Shown: piece after piece, positions 1-9,793 of the stretch
Numbering within the stretch: position 1 is the stretch's first letter
How the letters are laid out: the number at the start of each line of letters is the position of its first letter
NCBI RefSeq assembly: GCF_036178845.1
Contig: NZ_CP108070.1
Location: 10,168,001 to 10,232,000, forward strand
Reading direction: 5' to 3'
From: Streptomyces sp. NBC_00271
Lineage (GTDB): Bacteria > Actinomycetota > Actinomycetes > Streptomycetales > Streptomycetaceae
DNA: 64,000 nt
The notes under the pieces: generated by a model
The model's input: the letters and a program-made list of their open reading frames with translations, nothing else
Databases searched by the model: none
Told to the model about the DNA's origin: nothing
Position numbers and translations under genes: made by a program

Positions 1-524
1 CCGTCCAGATCGCCGCCGAGGCCGGCGCCCGTGTCGTCGCGCTCGCGGGCTCACCCGACAAGACCGCCTGGGCCGCCGGATTCGGCGCCCACGACACCCT
101 CGACACCTCCGCGCACCCGGGCGACGCGGAGGTCGAGGAGGTGCTGCGGCTGACCGACGGGCGCGGTGCGGACGTCGTCCTCGACACCGTCGGCGGCCCC
201 GCTTTCGGACGGAGTCTGCGCGAGGTCGGACACGGCGGGCGAGTGGTCGCCCTCGCCAACGTCGCCCTGGAGCCGAGCACGATCGACACCCGCGACTTCT
301 ATCCGAAGAACGCCGCCGTCCTCGGCTTCCAGCTCACCAATCTGCAGATCCACGGCTACGACCCCCGCGAGGACCTGCGCGAGCTGGCCCGGCGGGTCGC
401 GGCGGGCACGTACCGCGTGCCGGTCGAGACGGTGATCCCGCTGGACCAGGCGCGCGCGGCCCACGAACGTCTGGAGCGGCGGGACAACCGGGGCAAGATC
501 GTGCTGGCCGTTCAGGAGAAATGA
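1..524 (+). CDS. zinc-binding alcohol dehydrogenase / quinone oxidoreductase family protein, C-terminal part
   Basis: The gene runs in from the left edge. The open frame starts at base 3 in a Rossmann fold (VQIAAEAGARVVALAGS) and continues through GADVVLDTVGGPAF, the usual nucleotide-binding end of NAD(P)H:quinone oxidoreductase-like medium-chain dehydrogenases. It ends with IVLAVQEK and a TGA. About 173 residues are visible of roughly 320 expected, so the substrate domain lies outside the window. Family membership is clear from these motifs; the substrate cannot be told. Confidence 0.85.
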   Translation, partial: VQIAAEAGARVVALAGSPDKTAWAAGFGAHDTLDTSAHPGDAEVEEVLRLTDGRGADVVLDTVGGPAFGRSLREVGHGGRVVALANVALEPSTIDTRDFYPKNAAVLGFQLTNLQIHGYDPREDLRELARRVAAGTYRVPVETVIPLDQARAAHERLERRDNRGKIVLAVQEK

Positions 525-609
525 GTTGCGGATGTCCCGCCCGACGAGTGATCTCTAAGGGTCCCGGAGTGGGGCGAAGAGGTGCGGGAACAGGGCGGGG
601 AGGGGTCAC

Positions 610-1503
610 GTGGACTTCAGGGGCGGGCGCACACCCCAGGAGCGGGCGCTGCGCCATGTGGCGGCTCTCTCCCGGGGCGCGGCGGTGAACCCGGCGCTGC
701 GCATCACTCTGAACTTCCACCCCGACCGGCTGGTGGGTGAGCTCCCGATCCTGGAGGTACTGGCCCGGGACGGCGCGTATGTCTCGCAGTTCGTCACGGG
801 AACGAGCAACGGCGGGCTCACCGCGCACCCCGGGGGCGACCGCTGGCGCTGGGAGAGCCGGATCTTCGGCGCGGCGTACGACGCCGAACCCGCGCACGAA
901 CGACCCGTGTACGGCGGACTGAACTTCCGGCGCCAACTCGTCGGCGCGGCGCCCCGCTTCGGCTCCTCGCACTTCCGGCTGACCGGTGCGGCCCTGCGGC
1001 GGGCCACCTTCTGCTATCCCGACAGCGCGGCCGAGCCGTCCGCGTTCGGGGTCGCCGCCGGGATGTCCCTGATCGAGCTGGCCGAGGCGGACGAGCAGGA
1101 CGCGCTCGACGACTACATCGAGGCGCAGGTGCACGGCCCCGTCGACCTGGCGAGGGACATGGAGGCCCTGGTCCTGGACGCGAGCTACCGCGGCACGGCC
1201 GTCGAGGTGGCGGCCCGGCGGCTCCCGTGCCCCGTGGAGTGGCACCCCGGCTACCGGCTCCCGGTCGAGGAACTGCGGCGCCACCCGGACTTCCGTGGCC
1301 CGGAGTTCGTCGCGCTCGGCGCCCGGATCGCCGAGGACGGCCTGCTCGACCCCAGGATCATCGGGGACGCCGCCCGCACCGGCCGCCACGAACTCCAGGA
1401 CCTGAAGAGGGTGTGGCACTGCCTCGCGCGCTTCGGCGCCCCTCAGGGAGCGGGCACGGCCGCGGGCGGCCACACTCCGGGAGTCAGTACGCCCAGCGCG
1501 TAG
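610..1503 (+). CDS. DUF3626 domain-containing protein
   Basis: A 297-residue protein starting at GTG behind a GGGGAGGGG ribosome site. Segments such as LNFHPDRLV, YVSQFVTGTSNGGL, YGGLNFRR, FGSSHFRLT, YIEAQVHGPVDL and LDPRIIGDAARTG match what I know of DUF3626, a family of unknown biochemical role common in actinobacteria. The many conserved His, Arg and Asp residues suggest an enzyme, which is inference. Its last 61 bases overlap the end of the convergent PAS-LuxR gene, so the two messages are antisense to each other at their 3' ends. No signal peptide or membrane segment is seen, so it is probably cytoplasmic. Confidence 0.85.
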   Translation: MDFRGGRTPQERALRHVAALSRGAAVNPALRITLNFHPDRLVGELPILEVLARDGAYVSQFVTGTSNGGLTAHPGGDRWRWESRIFGAAYDAEPAHERPVYGGLNFRRQLVGAAPRFGSSHFRLTGAALRRATFCYPDSAAEPSAFGVAAGMSLIELAEADEQDALDDYIEAQVHGPVDLARDMEALVLDASYRGTAVEVAARRLPCPVEWHPGYRLPVEELRRHPDFRGPEFVALGARIAEDGLLDPRIIGDAARTGRHELQDLKRVWHCLARFGAPQGAGTAAGGHTPGVSTPSA

Positions 1504-2081
1504 GCGCGCGCGACCAGTTCCGTACGGTTGGCCGCGCCCCAGCGCTCGGACAGGCGCCGCAGGTGGTAGTTGACGCCGTCCACGGTCAGGCCCGTCTCCC
1601 GGGCGGCCCGCGCGGTGGTCGCGCCCCCGGCGAGCAGCGTCAGAATGCGGATCTCGGCCGTGCCCGCCGCCGGCTCGGGCGACTGCTCCACGACCGGGCA
1701 CTCGCCGAGCACGCGGACCATGACCAGCAGTGCGGTGCTCGCCTCGACGGAGTCACTGACCGGGTCCGCGGTCAGCTCGCCCTCGCGCCGCACCCCGTCG
1801 GCCGCGTCCCAGCGCACCGAGACCGGATAGCGCGAGCGACGGCGCAGCCGCAACGCCTGTGCGATCCGCTCGATCTGCCAGGGCTCCTGAGGCCGGAACA
1901 GGTCCAGGACCTTGCGCCCCCGCAGCCCGCTCGACGTGGCGCCCCACTCCGCCGCCATCGCCGGATTGGCCAGGATGACCGCCCCGTACACATCACAGAC
2001 CGCGACCGGCATGGGGATGCGGTCGAACAACGTCATGGCCCGGTTGCGCCACACCACCGCGTCCACCGCGTCCATTGCCAC
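1443..2081 (-). CDS. PAS domain LuxR-type transcriptional regulator
   Basis: A 212-residue regulator. Residues about 12-120 form a PAS-like fold (LFDRIPMPVAVCDVYGAVILANPAM, the typical PAS entry). Residues about 140-205 form a LuxR/GerE-type helix-turn-helix (RILTLLAGGATTARAARETGLTVDGVNYHLRRL). This matches the small PAS-LuxR class that includes PimM-like activators. No phosphorylatable receiver domain is present, so the input is likely a ligand or redox signal in the PAS fold (inference). It is divergent from the P450 fusion gene, with a 16-bp dyad in the 133-bp gap, so the P450 is the likely target. Confidence 0.88.
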   Translation of the reverse strand: MAMDAVDAVVWRNRAMTLFDRIPMPVAVCDVYGAVILANPAMAAEWGATSSGLRGRKVLDLFRPQEPWQIERIAQALRLRRRSRYPVSVRWDAADGVRREGELTADPVSDSVEASTALLVMVRVLGECPVVEQSPEPAAGTAEIRILTLLAGGATTARAARETGLTVDGVNYHLRRLSERWGAANRTELVARAYALGVLTPGVWPPAAVPAP

Positions 2082-2138
2082 CTCCCGGCCTCCTGCCGTC
2101 CCGCCGCGGCCGTGGCAAGCGCGACCCGGCCCCGATGA

Positions 2139-2154
2139 CTACAGAATCATGTAG
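2139..2154. promoter_or_regulatory. candidate PAS-LuxR operator
   Basis: Perfect dyad CTACA-N6-TGTAG between the divergent PAS-LuxR and P450 genes. It has the same 16-bp span and CT...AG ends as the operator reported for PimM-type PAS-LuxR proteins, but a different core. Confidence 0.5.
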
Positions 2155-2214
2155 GGGGGCGGTGCCGGTACGCCGGGTCCGGCGATCAAGCTGGGAGGGC
2201 AGGACTTCCGTACC

Positions 2215-5200
2215 GTGAAAGGCAGTTGTCGCGCCATGTCCCCCACCGCGCCGCACCCGCAACCCCCACACTCCCCCCACGGCATACCGGTCGTCGACAT
2301 ATCCGACACCGGACCCGGCCGAACCCCGCTCCAGCAGGTGATGGAGCTGATGCGCGCGCACGGCCCCGCGCTCGTACGACGGCTGCACGGCCGCGACACC
2401 CTCTTCGTCGGCGATCTCGACCTGGTCACCGACCTGGCCGACGAGACCCGGTTCGCCAAGGCCGTGGGACCCGCCCTGGAGAACGTCCGCGCGTTCGCCG
2501 CCGACGGACTGTTCACCGCCTACAACGACGAGCCGAACTGGGCCAAGGCGCACGACATCCTCATGCCGGCCTTCGCACTGGGCTCCCTGCGCACCTACCA
2601 CCCCGTGATGCTGCGTGTCGCACGCCGGCTGATCGACTCCTGGGACCGCGGCGCCCGCGCCGGACAGCCCGTGAACGTCCCCGACGACATGACCCGCATG
2701 ACCCTCGACACCATCGGGCTCGCCGGATTCGGCTACGACTTCGGCTCCTTCGGATGCGCCGAACCCCACCCCTTCGTCGAGTCCATGGTCCGCTGCCTGG
2801 AGTGGAGCATGACCCGGCTCAGCCGCACGCCGGGCACCGACCACTCGGCGGCGGACGCGGCCTTCCGCGCGGACGCCGACCACCTCGCGCAGGTCGTGGA
2901 CGAGGTGATCGCCGCCCGCGTGGACTCCGGACCGAACGCGGCCGATGCCGGGGACCTCCTCGGACTGATGCTCACCGCCGAGCACCCCGCCGACGGCACC
3001 ACGCTCGACACCGCCAACATCCGCAACCAGGTGATCACCTTCCTGATCGCCGGCCACGAGACCACCTCCGGCGCGATGTCGTTCGCGCTCTACTACCTGG
3101 CCAAGCACCCCGCCGTGCTCCAGCTCGTGCAACGCGAGGCCGACGCGCTGTGGGGCGACGCGGCGGACCCCGAGCCGACGTTCGAGGAGATCGGGCGGCT
3201 CACCTACACCCGGCAGGTGCTCAACGAGGCGCTGCGACTGTGGCCGACCGCCGCCGCATTCAGCCGGTACGCCCGGGAGGACACTCTGCTCGGCGGCCGG
3301 ATCCCGCTGCGCGCCGGACAGACGGTCACCGTGCTCGGCCCGATGCTGCACCGGCAGCCGGTGTGGGGCGACAACCCCGAGCTGTTCGACCCCTCGCGCT
3401 TCACGGCGGAGGCGGAGGCCGCGCGCTCCCCGCACGCGTTCAAGCCCTTCGGCACCGGTGAACGCGCCTGCATCGGGCGTCAGTTCGCCCTGCACGAGGC
3501 CACCATGCTGCTCGCCATGCTCGTCCACCGCTACCGGCTGCACGACCACGCCGACTACGCGCTGACGGTCAAGGAGACGCTCACCCTCAAGCCCGAGGGG
3601 TTCACGCTCAGGCTCACCCCGCGCACGTCCGCCGACCGCGCCCTGGCGCCCCTGCCCGGCGCCGTCGCCCAGCACCCGGCGCAGGCTTCGGCCGACGCGT
3701 CCACCCTGCCCACCCGGGTGCGTCCCGGCACCCGCGCCCTCTTCCTGCACGGCAGCAACTACGGCACCTGCCGCGAGTTCGCCGCCTCGCTCGCCGACGA
3801 GGCCGCCGGGATCGGCTGCGACACCGAGGTGGCGCCGCTGGACGCGTACACCGACGGGCTGCCCACCGACCGCCCCGTCGTCATCGCCGCCGCCTCCTAC
3901 AACGGGCAGCCCACCGACGACGCCACCGCTTTCGCGGCCTGGCTCGACACCGCCCCGCAGGCCACCGGCGTGACGTACGGCGTCCTGGGCGTCGGCGACC
4001 GCAACTGGGCCGCCACCTACCAGCACGTTCCGGCCCGCATCGACGAGCGCCTCGCGGAAGGCGGCGGCACCCGGCTCCTGGAGCGCGCCGCGGCCGACGC
4101 CTCGGGCGACCTGGCCGGCACCGTCCGCACCTTCACGGCCCGGCTGCGCACCGCGCTGCTGGAGCGGTACGGCGACCCGGACGCCACCGGCACCGCGGAA
4201 CCCACGGCGACGTACGAGGTCCGGGCGCTGACCGGCGGCCCCCTGGACGCCCTCGCCGAGCGGCACGGACTGCTCCCCATGACCGTCACCGAGGCCTACG
4301 ACCTCACCGCGCCGACGCACCCGCGCACGAAGCGTTTCGTCCGGCTGGCCCTGCCCGACGGCACGACCTACCGCACCGGTGACCACCTCACGGTGCTTCC
4401 CGTCAACGACCCGGCCCTCGTCGAGCGGACCGCTGCCGCCCTCGGCCTCGACCTCGACGCGGTCCTGGACATCCGGGCCACCCGCCCGCGACGCGACGGC
4501 ATTGCGGTCGACCGCCCCTTGACGGTCCGTCAACTCCTCACGCATCACGTCGAGTTGCAGGGATGTCCGACTCCCGACCAGCTCACCGTCCTAGCCGCGG
4601 CCAACCCGTGCCCGCCGGAACGAACGGCTCTCGCGGCGCTCGTGGACGACCCGCGCACCCTGATCGAGGTGTTCGAGGCCTACCCCGCCCTGCGCGGCGC
4701 GCTGGACTGGCCGACCCTGCTCGACCTCCTCACCCCGCTGCGGCCCCGCCACTACTCGGTGTCGTCCTCACCCGCGACCGACCCCGGCCACGCCGACCTG
4801 ATGGTCTCCCTGCTGGAGGCCCCGGCCCGCTCCGGCCTGGGCACGTACACCGGAGTCGGCTCCGGCCATCTCCACACGGTCAAGCCGGGCGACACCGTCC
4901 TCGCCCGCGTCCAGTCGTGCCGGGAGGCCTTCCGGATCGACGCCTGCGCGCCGGTCGTGATGGTCGCGGCGGGCACCGGACTCGCCCCGTTCCGCGGCGC
5001 CATCGCCGACCGCCGCGCCCGGCTGACCTCGGGAGCCGAACTACCGCCCGCCGTCTGCTATTTCGGCTGCGACGCCCCGGACGCGGACTACCTCCACGCG
5101 GAGGAACTCCACGCCGCCGAGGCCGTCGGGGCGGTCTCCCTGCGCCCGGCCTTCAGCGCGGCGCCCGTCGACGGTGTGACCTTCGTGCAGCACCGCATCG

Positions 5201-5415
5201 CCACCGAGGCGGACGAGGTCTGGGAGCTGCTGCGGGCCGGAGCCCGGGTGTACGTGTGCGGCGACGGCTCGCGCATGGCACCCGGCGTCCGCGAGGCCTT
5301 CCGTACGCTGTACCGGGACCGTACGCCGGACGCGGACGAGGCGACCGCCGAGAGGTGGCTGAACGAGCTGATCGCGAACGGGCGTTTCGTGGAGGACGTG
5401 TACGCGGCCGGGTGA
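2215..5415 (+). CDS. CYP102-type bifunctional cytochrome P450 / NADPH-P450 reductase
   Basis: A single 1066-residue polypeptide laid out like P450 BM3. The P450 domain covers about residues 20-465, with the I-helix AGHETTSG near 280 and the heme loop FGTGERACIG with its Cys near 419. An FMN flavodoxin domain follows (HGSNYGTCREFA, ASYNGQP, GVGDRNWAATYQ), then FAD/NADPH ferredoxin-reductase modules (RHYSVSSSP, MVAAGTGLAPFRG, YVCGDGSRMAPGV). Such enzymes hydroxylate fatty acids or similar molecules using NADPH without separate redox partners. GTG at 2215 has AGGA ten bases upstream; ATG at 2236 (MSPTAPHPQ) is an alternative with a weaker ribosome site. The divergent PAS-LuxR gene is the probable regulator. 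CYP102 subfamily and substrate are not assignable by eye. Confidence 0.95.
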   Translation: MKGSCRAMSPTAPHPQPPHSPHGIPVVDISDTGPGRTPLQQVMELMRAHGPALVRRLHGRDTLFVGDLDLVTDLADETRFAKAVGPALENVRAFAADGLFTAYNDEPNWAKAHDILMPAFALGSLRTYHPVMLRVARRLIDSWDRGARAGQPVNVPDDMTRMTLDTIGLAGFGYDFGSFGCAEPHPFVESMVRCLEWSMTRLSRTPGTDHSAADAAFRADADHLAQVVDEVIAARVDSGPNAADAGDLLGLMLTAEHPADGTTLDTANIRNQVITFLIAGHETTSGAMSFALYYLAKHPAVLQLVQREADALWGDAADPEPTFEEIGRLTYTRQVLNEALRLWPTAAAFSRYAREDTLLGGRIPLRAGQTVTVLGPMLHRQPVWGDNPELFDPSRFTAEAEAARSPHAFKPFGTGERACIGRQFALHEATMLLAMLVHRYRLHDHADYALTVKETLTLKPEGFTLRLTPRTSADRALAPLPGAVAQHPAQASADASTLPTRVRPGTRALFLHGSNYGTCREFAASLADEAAGIGCDTEVAPLDAYTDGLPTDRPVVIAAASYNGQPTDDATAFAAWLDTAPQATGVTYGVLGVGDRNWAATYQHVPARIDERLAEGGGTRLLERAAADASGDLAGTVRTFTARLRTALLERYGDPDATGTAEPTATYEVRALTGGPLDALAERHGLLPMTVTEAYDLTAPTHPRTKRFVRLALPDGTTYRTGDHLTVLPVNDPALVERTAAALGLDLDAVLDIRATRPRRDGIAVDRPLTVRQLLTHHVELQGCPTPDQLTVLAAANPCPPERTALAALVDDPRTLIEVFEAYPALRGALDWPTLLDLLTPLRPRHYSVSSSPATDPGHADLMVSLLEAPARSGLGTYTGVGSGHLHTVKPGDTVLARVQSCREAFRIDACAPVVMVAAGTGLAPFRGAIADRRARLTSGAELPPAVCYFGCDAPDADYLHAEELHAAEAVGAVSLRPAFSAAPVDGVTFVQHRIATEADEVWELLRAGARVYVCGDGSRMAPGVREAFRTLYRDRTPDADEATAERWLNELIANGRFVEDVYAAG

Positions 5416-5436
5416 CCGAAGGGGCGGGTGGGGCGC

Positions 5437-6420
5437 ATGACGGAGGACTCCTGGGAGCGGGCGCGGCGCATCCTCGCGGCGGCCGGACTGCCGCCGGACC
5501 GCCTCGCCCGCTGCCGCCCGCTCGACGGCGGCACCTACAACACCGTCGAGGAACTCCTCCTCACCGACGGCACCCGCCATGTGCTGAAGGTCCCGCCCCC
5601 GGAGACCAACCCGGGCATGCGCCATGAGCGCGAACTCCTGCTGTCCGAGGCGGAGTTCTACCGCTCGGCGGCCACCGTCGACGTACCGGCGCCGCGCGTC
5701 CTGGCGACCGGCGGCCGTCACCTCCTCATGACGGCCTGCCCGGGCCAGTCGTGGAACGGCACGCTCACTCCTGTTGAACAGACCGCTCTGCGTGTGGAGT
5801 TGGGCGGTCTGGTGGCCCGGCTCCACCAGGTCACCGGACCCGGCTTCGGCTACCCCTCCGGGGCCCTCGGCCCACTCGCCCCCGACTGGCGCACCGCCTT
5901 CACCACCATGTACGACGCCGTCCTGGACGACGCCCGCCACTATCGGGCCTGGCTGCCCCGGCCCGTGGACGAGGCGGCCCGCACCGCGAAGGAGGCGTAC
6001 GACGCCCTGGACGAGGTCACCACCCCGCGCCTGGTCCACTTCGACCTGTGGCCGGGCAACATCCTCGTGGACCGGCCGGAAGGAACACCCCGGATCGGCG
6101 GCCTGATCGACGGCGAGCGCATGTTCTGGGGCGACCCCCTGGCGGACTTCGTCTCCCTCGCCCTCCTCGGCGACATCGAGGACGACACCGCCTTCCTGAC
6201 CGGCTATCGGAAGGCGGGAGGCCGCGCGGACTTCGGCCCCGCGGCCCGCCGACGCCTCGCCCTCTACCGCAGCTACCTCTACCTGATCATGCTCATCGAG
6301 ACCGTGCCCCGCGCCGTGGGTGACGACGATGTCGTCTGGACCCGGAAGGTGGTGGCTCCGCAGCTCGTGGCGGCCCTGGACGACATCGGCCGGCATGGAG
6401 CCGGCCGGTCGATCGGATGA
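5437..6420 (+). CDS. aminoglycoside phosphotransferase (APH) family kinase
   Basis: About 327 residues with the APH/ChoK fold: a nucleotide-binding lobe (RCRPLDGGTYNTVEELLL, HVLKVPPP), the catalytic Brenner motif LVHFDLWPGNIL, and the metal-binding LIDGERMFWGDPLADF, where DG replaces the usual D-W/F. It probably phosphorylates a small molecule; family members range from antibiotic resistance to primary metabolism. ATG 5437 is preferred because AAGGGG sits 12 bases upstream; GTG 5428 is in frame but too close to that site. The gene follows the P450 stop by 21 bases, so the two may be co-transcribed. Confidence 0.85.
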   Translation: MTEDSWERARRILAAAGLPPDRLARCRPLDGGTYNTVEELLLTDGTRHVLKVPPPETNPGMRHERELLLSEAEFYRSAATVDVPAPRVLATGGRHLLMTACPGQSWNGTLTPVEQTALRVELGGLVARLHQVTGPGFGYPSGALGPLAPDWRTAFTTMYDAVLDDARHYRAWLPRPVDEAARTAKEAYDALDEVTTPRLVHFDLWPGNILVDRPEGTPRIGGLIDGERMFWGDPLADFVSLALLGDIEDDTAFLTGYRKAGGRADFGPAARRRLALYRSYLYLIMLIETVPRAVGDDDVVWTRKVVAPQLVAALDDIGRHGAGRSIG

Positions 6421-6433
6421 CCTCGCACCCTCA

Positions 6434-6487
6434 CCTTCGGCTGGACGCGGGCTCCGGTCGAGTCAACACCCGCGTCCAGCACGAAGG
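6434..6487. terminator. bidirectional terminator hairpin
   Basis: Perfect 11-bp stem CTGGACGCGGG (6441-6451) with CCCGCGTCCAG (6469-6479), extended by CCTTCG and CGAAGG outside. It sits between the converging APH and GH1 genes. Confidence 0.8.
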
Positions 6488-6499
6488 CCGGGACGTACG

Positions 6500-7891
6500 T
6501 CAGGCCGCGCTGCGCCTGCGCTCCCCGTGGGCCCGGATGATGTCCGCGTACCGGTGCCCGCTCCCCTTCACCGTGCGCCGCTGGGTCTCGTAGTCGACGT
6601 GCACGAGGCCGAAGCGCTTGTCGTAGCCATAGGCCCACTCGAAGTTGTCGAGCAGCGACCAGGCGAAGTATCCGCCGAGGGGAACGCCCTTACCGGCCGC
6701 CGCGGCACACGCGGCGAGGTGCTGCTCCAGGTACCGCGTGCGCTCGGGGTCGTCGACGGTGCCGTCGGGGCGGACGACGTCGGGATAGGCGGAGCCGTTC
6801 TCGGTGACGTACAGCTTGCGGGCGCCGTAGTCGTCGGTGAGGCGCAGCAGCAGGCGCTCGATGCCGGAGGCGTCGACCTCCCAGTCCATGCCGGTGCGGG
6901 GAACGCCCAGGCGGCGCACCGTGCGTACGCGCGGCGCGGGCCCGGAGGGGTCGTCGGCGACGGTGGACGGGAAGTAGTAGTTGAGGCCCAGCCAGTCCAG
7001 GGGCTGCGCCATGGTCTCCAAGTCGCCCGGCAGCTCCGGGAGTTCGACGCCGTAGACCTCGCGCATGTCCGCGGGGAACCCGCGGCCGTGTACCGGGTCC
7101 AGCCACCAGCGGTTGGTGTGTCCGTCCAGTCGGCGGGCCGCCGCGACGTCCTCGGGACGGTCGGTGGCGGCCTCGACGCTGGAGAGGTTGTTGACGATGC
7201 CCACCTGGGCGCCCGGTGCGGCCGCGCGGATGGCCTGCACGGCCAGGCCATGGCCCAGGAGCAGGTGGTACGAGGCGCGGACCGCGACCTCCAGATCCGC
7301 GAAGCCGGGGGCCATCCGGCCCTCCAGGTGGCCGATCCAGGCCGAGCACAGCGGCTCGTTCAGCGTCGTCCAGTGCTGGACGCGGTCGCCCAGGCGCTCC
7401 GCGACCACCGACGCGTACGAGGCGAAATGGTGTGCCGTGTTGCGTGCCGCCCACCCGCCGCGGTCCTGGAGCACCTGCGGCAGGTCCCAGTGGTAGAGGG
7501 TGACGGAGGGGGTGATGCCAGCCTCCAGCAGGCCGTCGATCAACTGGTCGTAGAAGTCGAGCCCCTTCGCGTTGACCGGGCCGTCGCCGCCCGGCACCAC
7601 CCGGGGCCAGGCGATCGACAACCGGTAGGCGTTGGTGCCCAGTTGGCGCATGAGCCCGATGTCCTCGCGCCAGCGGTGGTAGTGGTCGCAGGCGATGTCA
7701 CCGTGGTCGCCGTTGTCGATCTTGCCCGGGGTGTGCGAGAACGTGTCCCAGATGGACGGCGAGCGGCCGTCCTCGGCGACGGCTCCCTCGATCTGGTAGG
7801 CCGACGTGGCCGTGCCCCACAGGAAGTCCTCGGGGAGTGCGGCAAGGTCGATGGTCACGGAAGTCCCTTCAGGGGATGAGGAGTCGGTCAC
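6500..7891 (-). CDS. GH1 family beta-glucosidase
   Basis: A 463-residue GH1 enzyme. The acid/base Glu is in TTLNEP (about E179) and the nucleophile Glu in YVTENGSAY (about E363). The N-terminal [15 protein letters not shown] and the C-terminal [13 protein letters not shown] are family signatures. It hydrolyses beta-glucosides such as cellobiose. With no signal peptide it should be cytoplasmic and act on sugar imported by the transporter encoded just upstream; its GTG overlaps the TGA of the second permease by four bases, a sign of translational coupling. The arrangement recalls the cebEFG-bglC operon, but here the divergent regulator is ROK-type rather than LacI-type. Confidence 0.95.
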   Translation of the reverse strand: MTDSSSPEGTSVTIDLAALPEDFLWGTATSAYQIEGAVAEDGRSPSIWDTFSHTPGKIDNGDHGDIACDHYHRWREDIGLMRQLGTNAYRLSIAWPRVVPGGDGPVNAKGLDFYDQLIDGLLEAGITPSVTLYHWDLPQVLQDRGGWAARNTAHHFASYASVVAERLGDRVQHWTTLNEPLCSAWIGHLEGRMAPGFADLEVAVRASYHLLLGHGLAVQAIRAAAPGAQVGIVNNLSSVEAATDRPEDVAAARRLDGHTNRWWLDPVHGRGFPADMREVYGVELPELPGDLETMAQPLDWLGLNYYFPSTVADDPSGPAPRVRTVRRLGVPRTGMDWEVDASGIERLLLRLTDDYGARKLYVTENGSAYPDVVRPDGTVDDPERTRYLEQHLAACAAAAGKGVPLGGYFAWSLLDNFEWAYGYDKRFGLVHVDYETQRRTVKGSGHRYADIIRAHGERRRSAA

Positions 7892-8781
7892 TTGACGGCT
7901 CCGGCCGTCAGGCCGGCGACGAGGTAGCGCTGGAGCAGCAGGAACCCGGCGACCACCGGGACGCTCACCACGAGCGAGGCGGCCATGATCTGGTTCCAGT
8001 ACACGTTGTTGAGCGTGGAGTAGCCCTGGAGCCCGACGGCGAGCGTGCGGGTGGTGTCGTTGGTCATCACCGACGCGAACAGCACCTCGCCCCAGGCGGT
8101 CATGAAGGCGTAGACGGCGACGGCGACGATGCCGGGGATCGCTGCGGGCACGACCACCCGCAGCAGCGCGCCGAGCGGCCCACAGCCGTCCACCAGCGCC
8201 GCCTCGTCCAGATCGCGCGGCACCGAGTCGAAGTAGCCGATCAGCATCCAGATCGAGAACGGCAGGGAGAAAGTGAGATACGTGAGGATCAGGCCGCCGC
8301 GCGAGCCGAACAGCGCGATGCCCGTGGCGTTGCCGATGTTGACGTAGAGAAGGAAGAGCGGGAGGAGGAAAAGGATGCCGGGGAACATCTGTGTCGACAG
8401 CACGGTCACCGTGAAGACGCGCTTGCCGCGGAAGCTGTAGCGGCTCACCCCGTACGCCGCGAAGACCGCGATCACCACCGAGCAGACCGTCGCCGCGCCC
8501 GCCACGATCAGCGAGTTCACGAAGTACCTCGCCAGCGGGACCGTCGACCAGATGTCGATGTACGGGCGGATCGTCAGCCCGCTCGGCAGCCAGCGGAACT
8601 TCCCCGAGACGTCCGCGAGTGGCTTCAGCGAGCTGGAGACCATGACGTAGACCGGTACCAGGACGAAGCCGGTGAGCAGGGTGAGGAAGATCCTGCGGGA
8701 CCAGAGGAAGGACCGCGGGGGAGCCATCGGCGAGCGGGGCGCCTTCGAGGCGCGGGACGCCGTCTGCGCGGTGCTAGACAT
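7888..8781 (-). CDS. carbohydrate ABC transporter permease (CebG-like, CUT1)
   Basis: A 297-residue MalG-type permease with about six membrane helices. The cytoplasmic EAA loop [20 protein letters not shown] contacts the ATPase. It overlaps the upstream permease by eight bases and the GH1 gene by four. With its partner it forms the channel of an oligosaccharide importer. No ATPase gene is present, as is usual for Streptomyces CUT1 systems that share the MsiK ATPase. Confidence 0.93.
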   Translation of the reverse strand: MSSTAQTASRASKAPRSPMAPPRSFLWSRRIFLTLLTGFVLVPVYVMVSSSLKPLADVSGKFRWLPSGLTIRPYIDIWSTVPLARYFVNSLIVAGAATVCSVVIAVFAAYGVSRYSFRGKRVFTVTVLSTQMFPGILFLLPLFLLYVNIGNATGIALFGSRGGLILTYLTFSLPFSIWMLIGYFDSVPRDLDEAALVDGCGPLGALLRVVVPAAIPGIVAVAVYAFMTAWGEVLFASVMTNDTTRTLAVGLQGYSTLNNVYWNQIMAASLVVSVPVVAGFLLLQRYLVAGLTAGAVK

Positions 8782-9793
8782 CGGCCGTCTTCCTTCCTCG
8801 GGAGGTCAGCAGCAGGTAGACGCCCGTCACGACGAGCAGGAAGAGCAGCAGCAGGACCGACATCGCGGATCCGGTGCCGAAGTTCCAGGTGACGAACGAG
8901 GCCTGGTAGATGTGCACCGAGATGAGGTCCGCGGCCTCCGGAGCGGTCCTGCCGAACAGGACGAACGGCGTGTTGAAGTCGTTGAACGTCCACAGGAACA
9001 GGACCAGCACCAGCACCTGGTTGACCGGGCGCAGTGACGGCAGGGTGATGCGCCGCAGCTGCTGCCACAGACCGGCACCGTCGAGAGCGGCCGCCTCGTA
9101 CAGCTCCCCGGGGATGTTCTGGAGGCCCGCCATGACGATGAGGAACGCGAACGGCCAGCCCTTCCACACCGACACGGTGAGCAGGGCGTAGAAGCTGTTG
9201 TCGCCGATGAGCCAGAAGGACGGCTTGTCGGTGAGGTGCAGCTGGTCGTGCAGGACGTGGTTCACCAGACCGTTGTCGTGCTGGAACATGAACACCCAGG
9301 TGATGACCGCCGCGTACACGGGCAGCGCGTACGGGATGAGGAAGAGTGCCCGCAGCAGACCGCGTCCGCGGAAGGTGTCCTGCATGTAGATCGCGGCCGC
9401 CGTGCCGATCAGCCAACACAGGCCCACCGACAGCAGGGTGAAGCCGACGGTGACGAGGAACGAGTGCAGCAGCGCCTTGCCGACGGGCGCGCTGAAGTCC
9501 ACCGACACCTTGTAGTTGTCGAAGCCGGACCAGGGCGCGGTGCCCCAGTCGCGGATGTAGAACTGGGTGAGCTCCTTGAAGCTCATGAAGATGCCGATCA
9601 CCATCGGCACCAGGTGGACCAGGAGTTCGAGGATCAGGGCGGGCAGGAGCAGCAGATAGGGCAGTGCGATGCGCCGGATCCGCCCGGGGCGGCGCGGTCC
9701 GCGCGCCGTCCCGGGGGAGTCCTTGGGCACCGCCCGTTCGCCGGAATCGGCGGAGGCGGCGGTCGTGGTGGTCATGAGGGAGTCCGCGCTCAC
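8774..9793 (-). CDS. carbohydrate ABC transporter permease (CebF-like, CUT1)
   Basis: A 339-residue MalF-type permease: a charged N-terminus, about six membrane helices starting at IALPYLLLLPALILELLVHLV, and the EAA loop EAAALDGAGLWQQLRRITLP. GTG at 9793 overlaps the binding-protein stop (GTGA); an in-frame ATG a few codons later (MTTTTAAS) could be the true start. It is co-transcribed with the binding protein, the second permease and the beta-glucosidase. Confidence 0.93.
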   Translation of the reverse strand: MSADSLMTTTTAASADSGERAVPKDSPGTARGPRRPGRIRRIALPYLLLLPALILELLVHLVPMVIGIFMSFKELTQFYIRDWGTAPWSGFDNYKVSVDFSAPVGKALLHSFLVTVGFTLLSVGLCWLIGTAAAIYMQDTFRGRGLLRALFLIPYALPVYAAVITWVFMFQHDNGLVNHVLHDQLHLTDKPSFWLIGDNSFYALLTVSVWKGWPFAFLIVMAGLQNIPGELYEAAALDGAGLWQQLRRITLPSLRPVNQVLVLVLFLWTFNDFNTPFVLFGRTAPEAADLISVHIYQASFVTWNFGTGSAMSVLLLLFLLVVTGVYLLLTSRGRKTADV

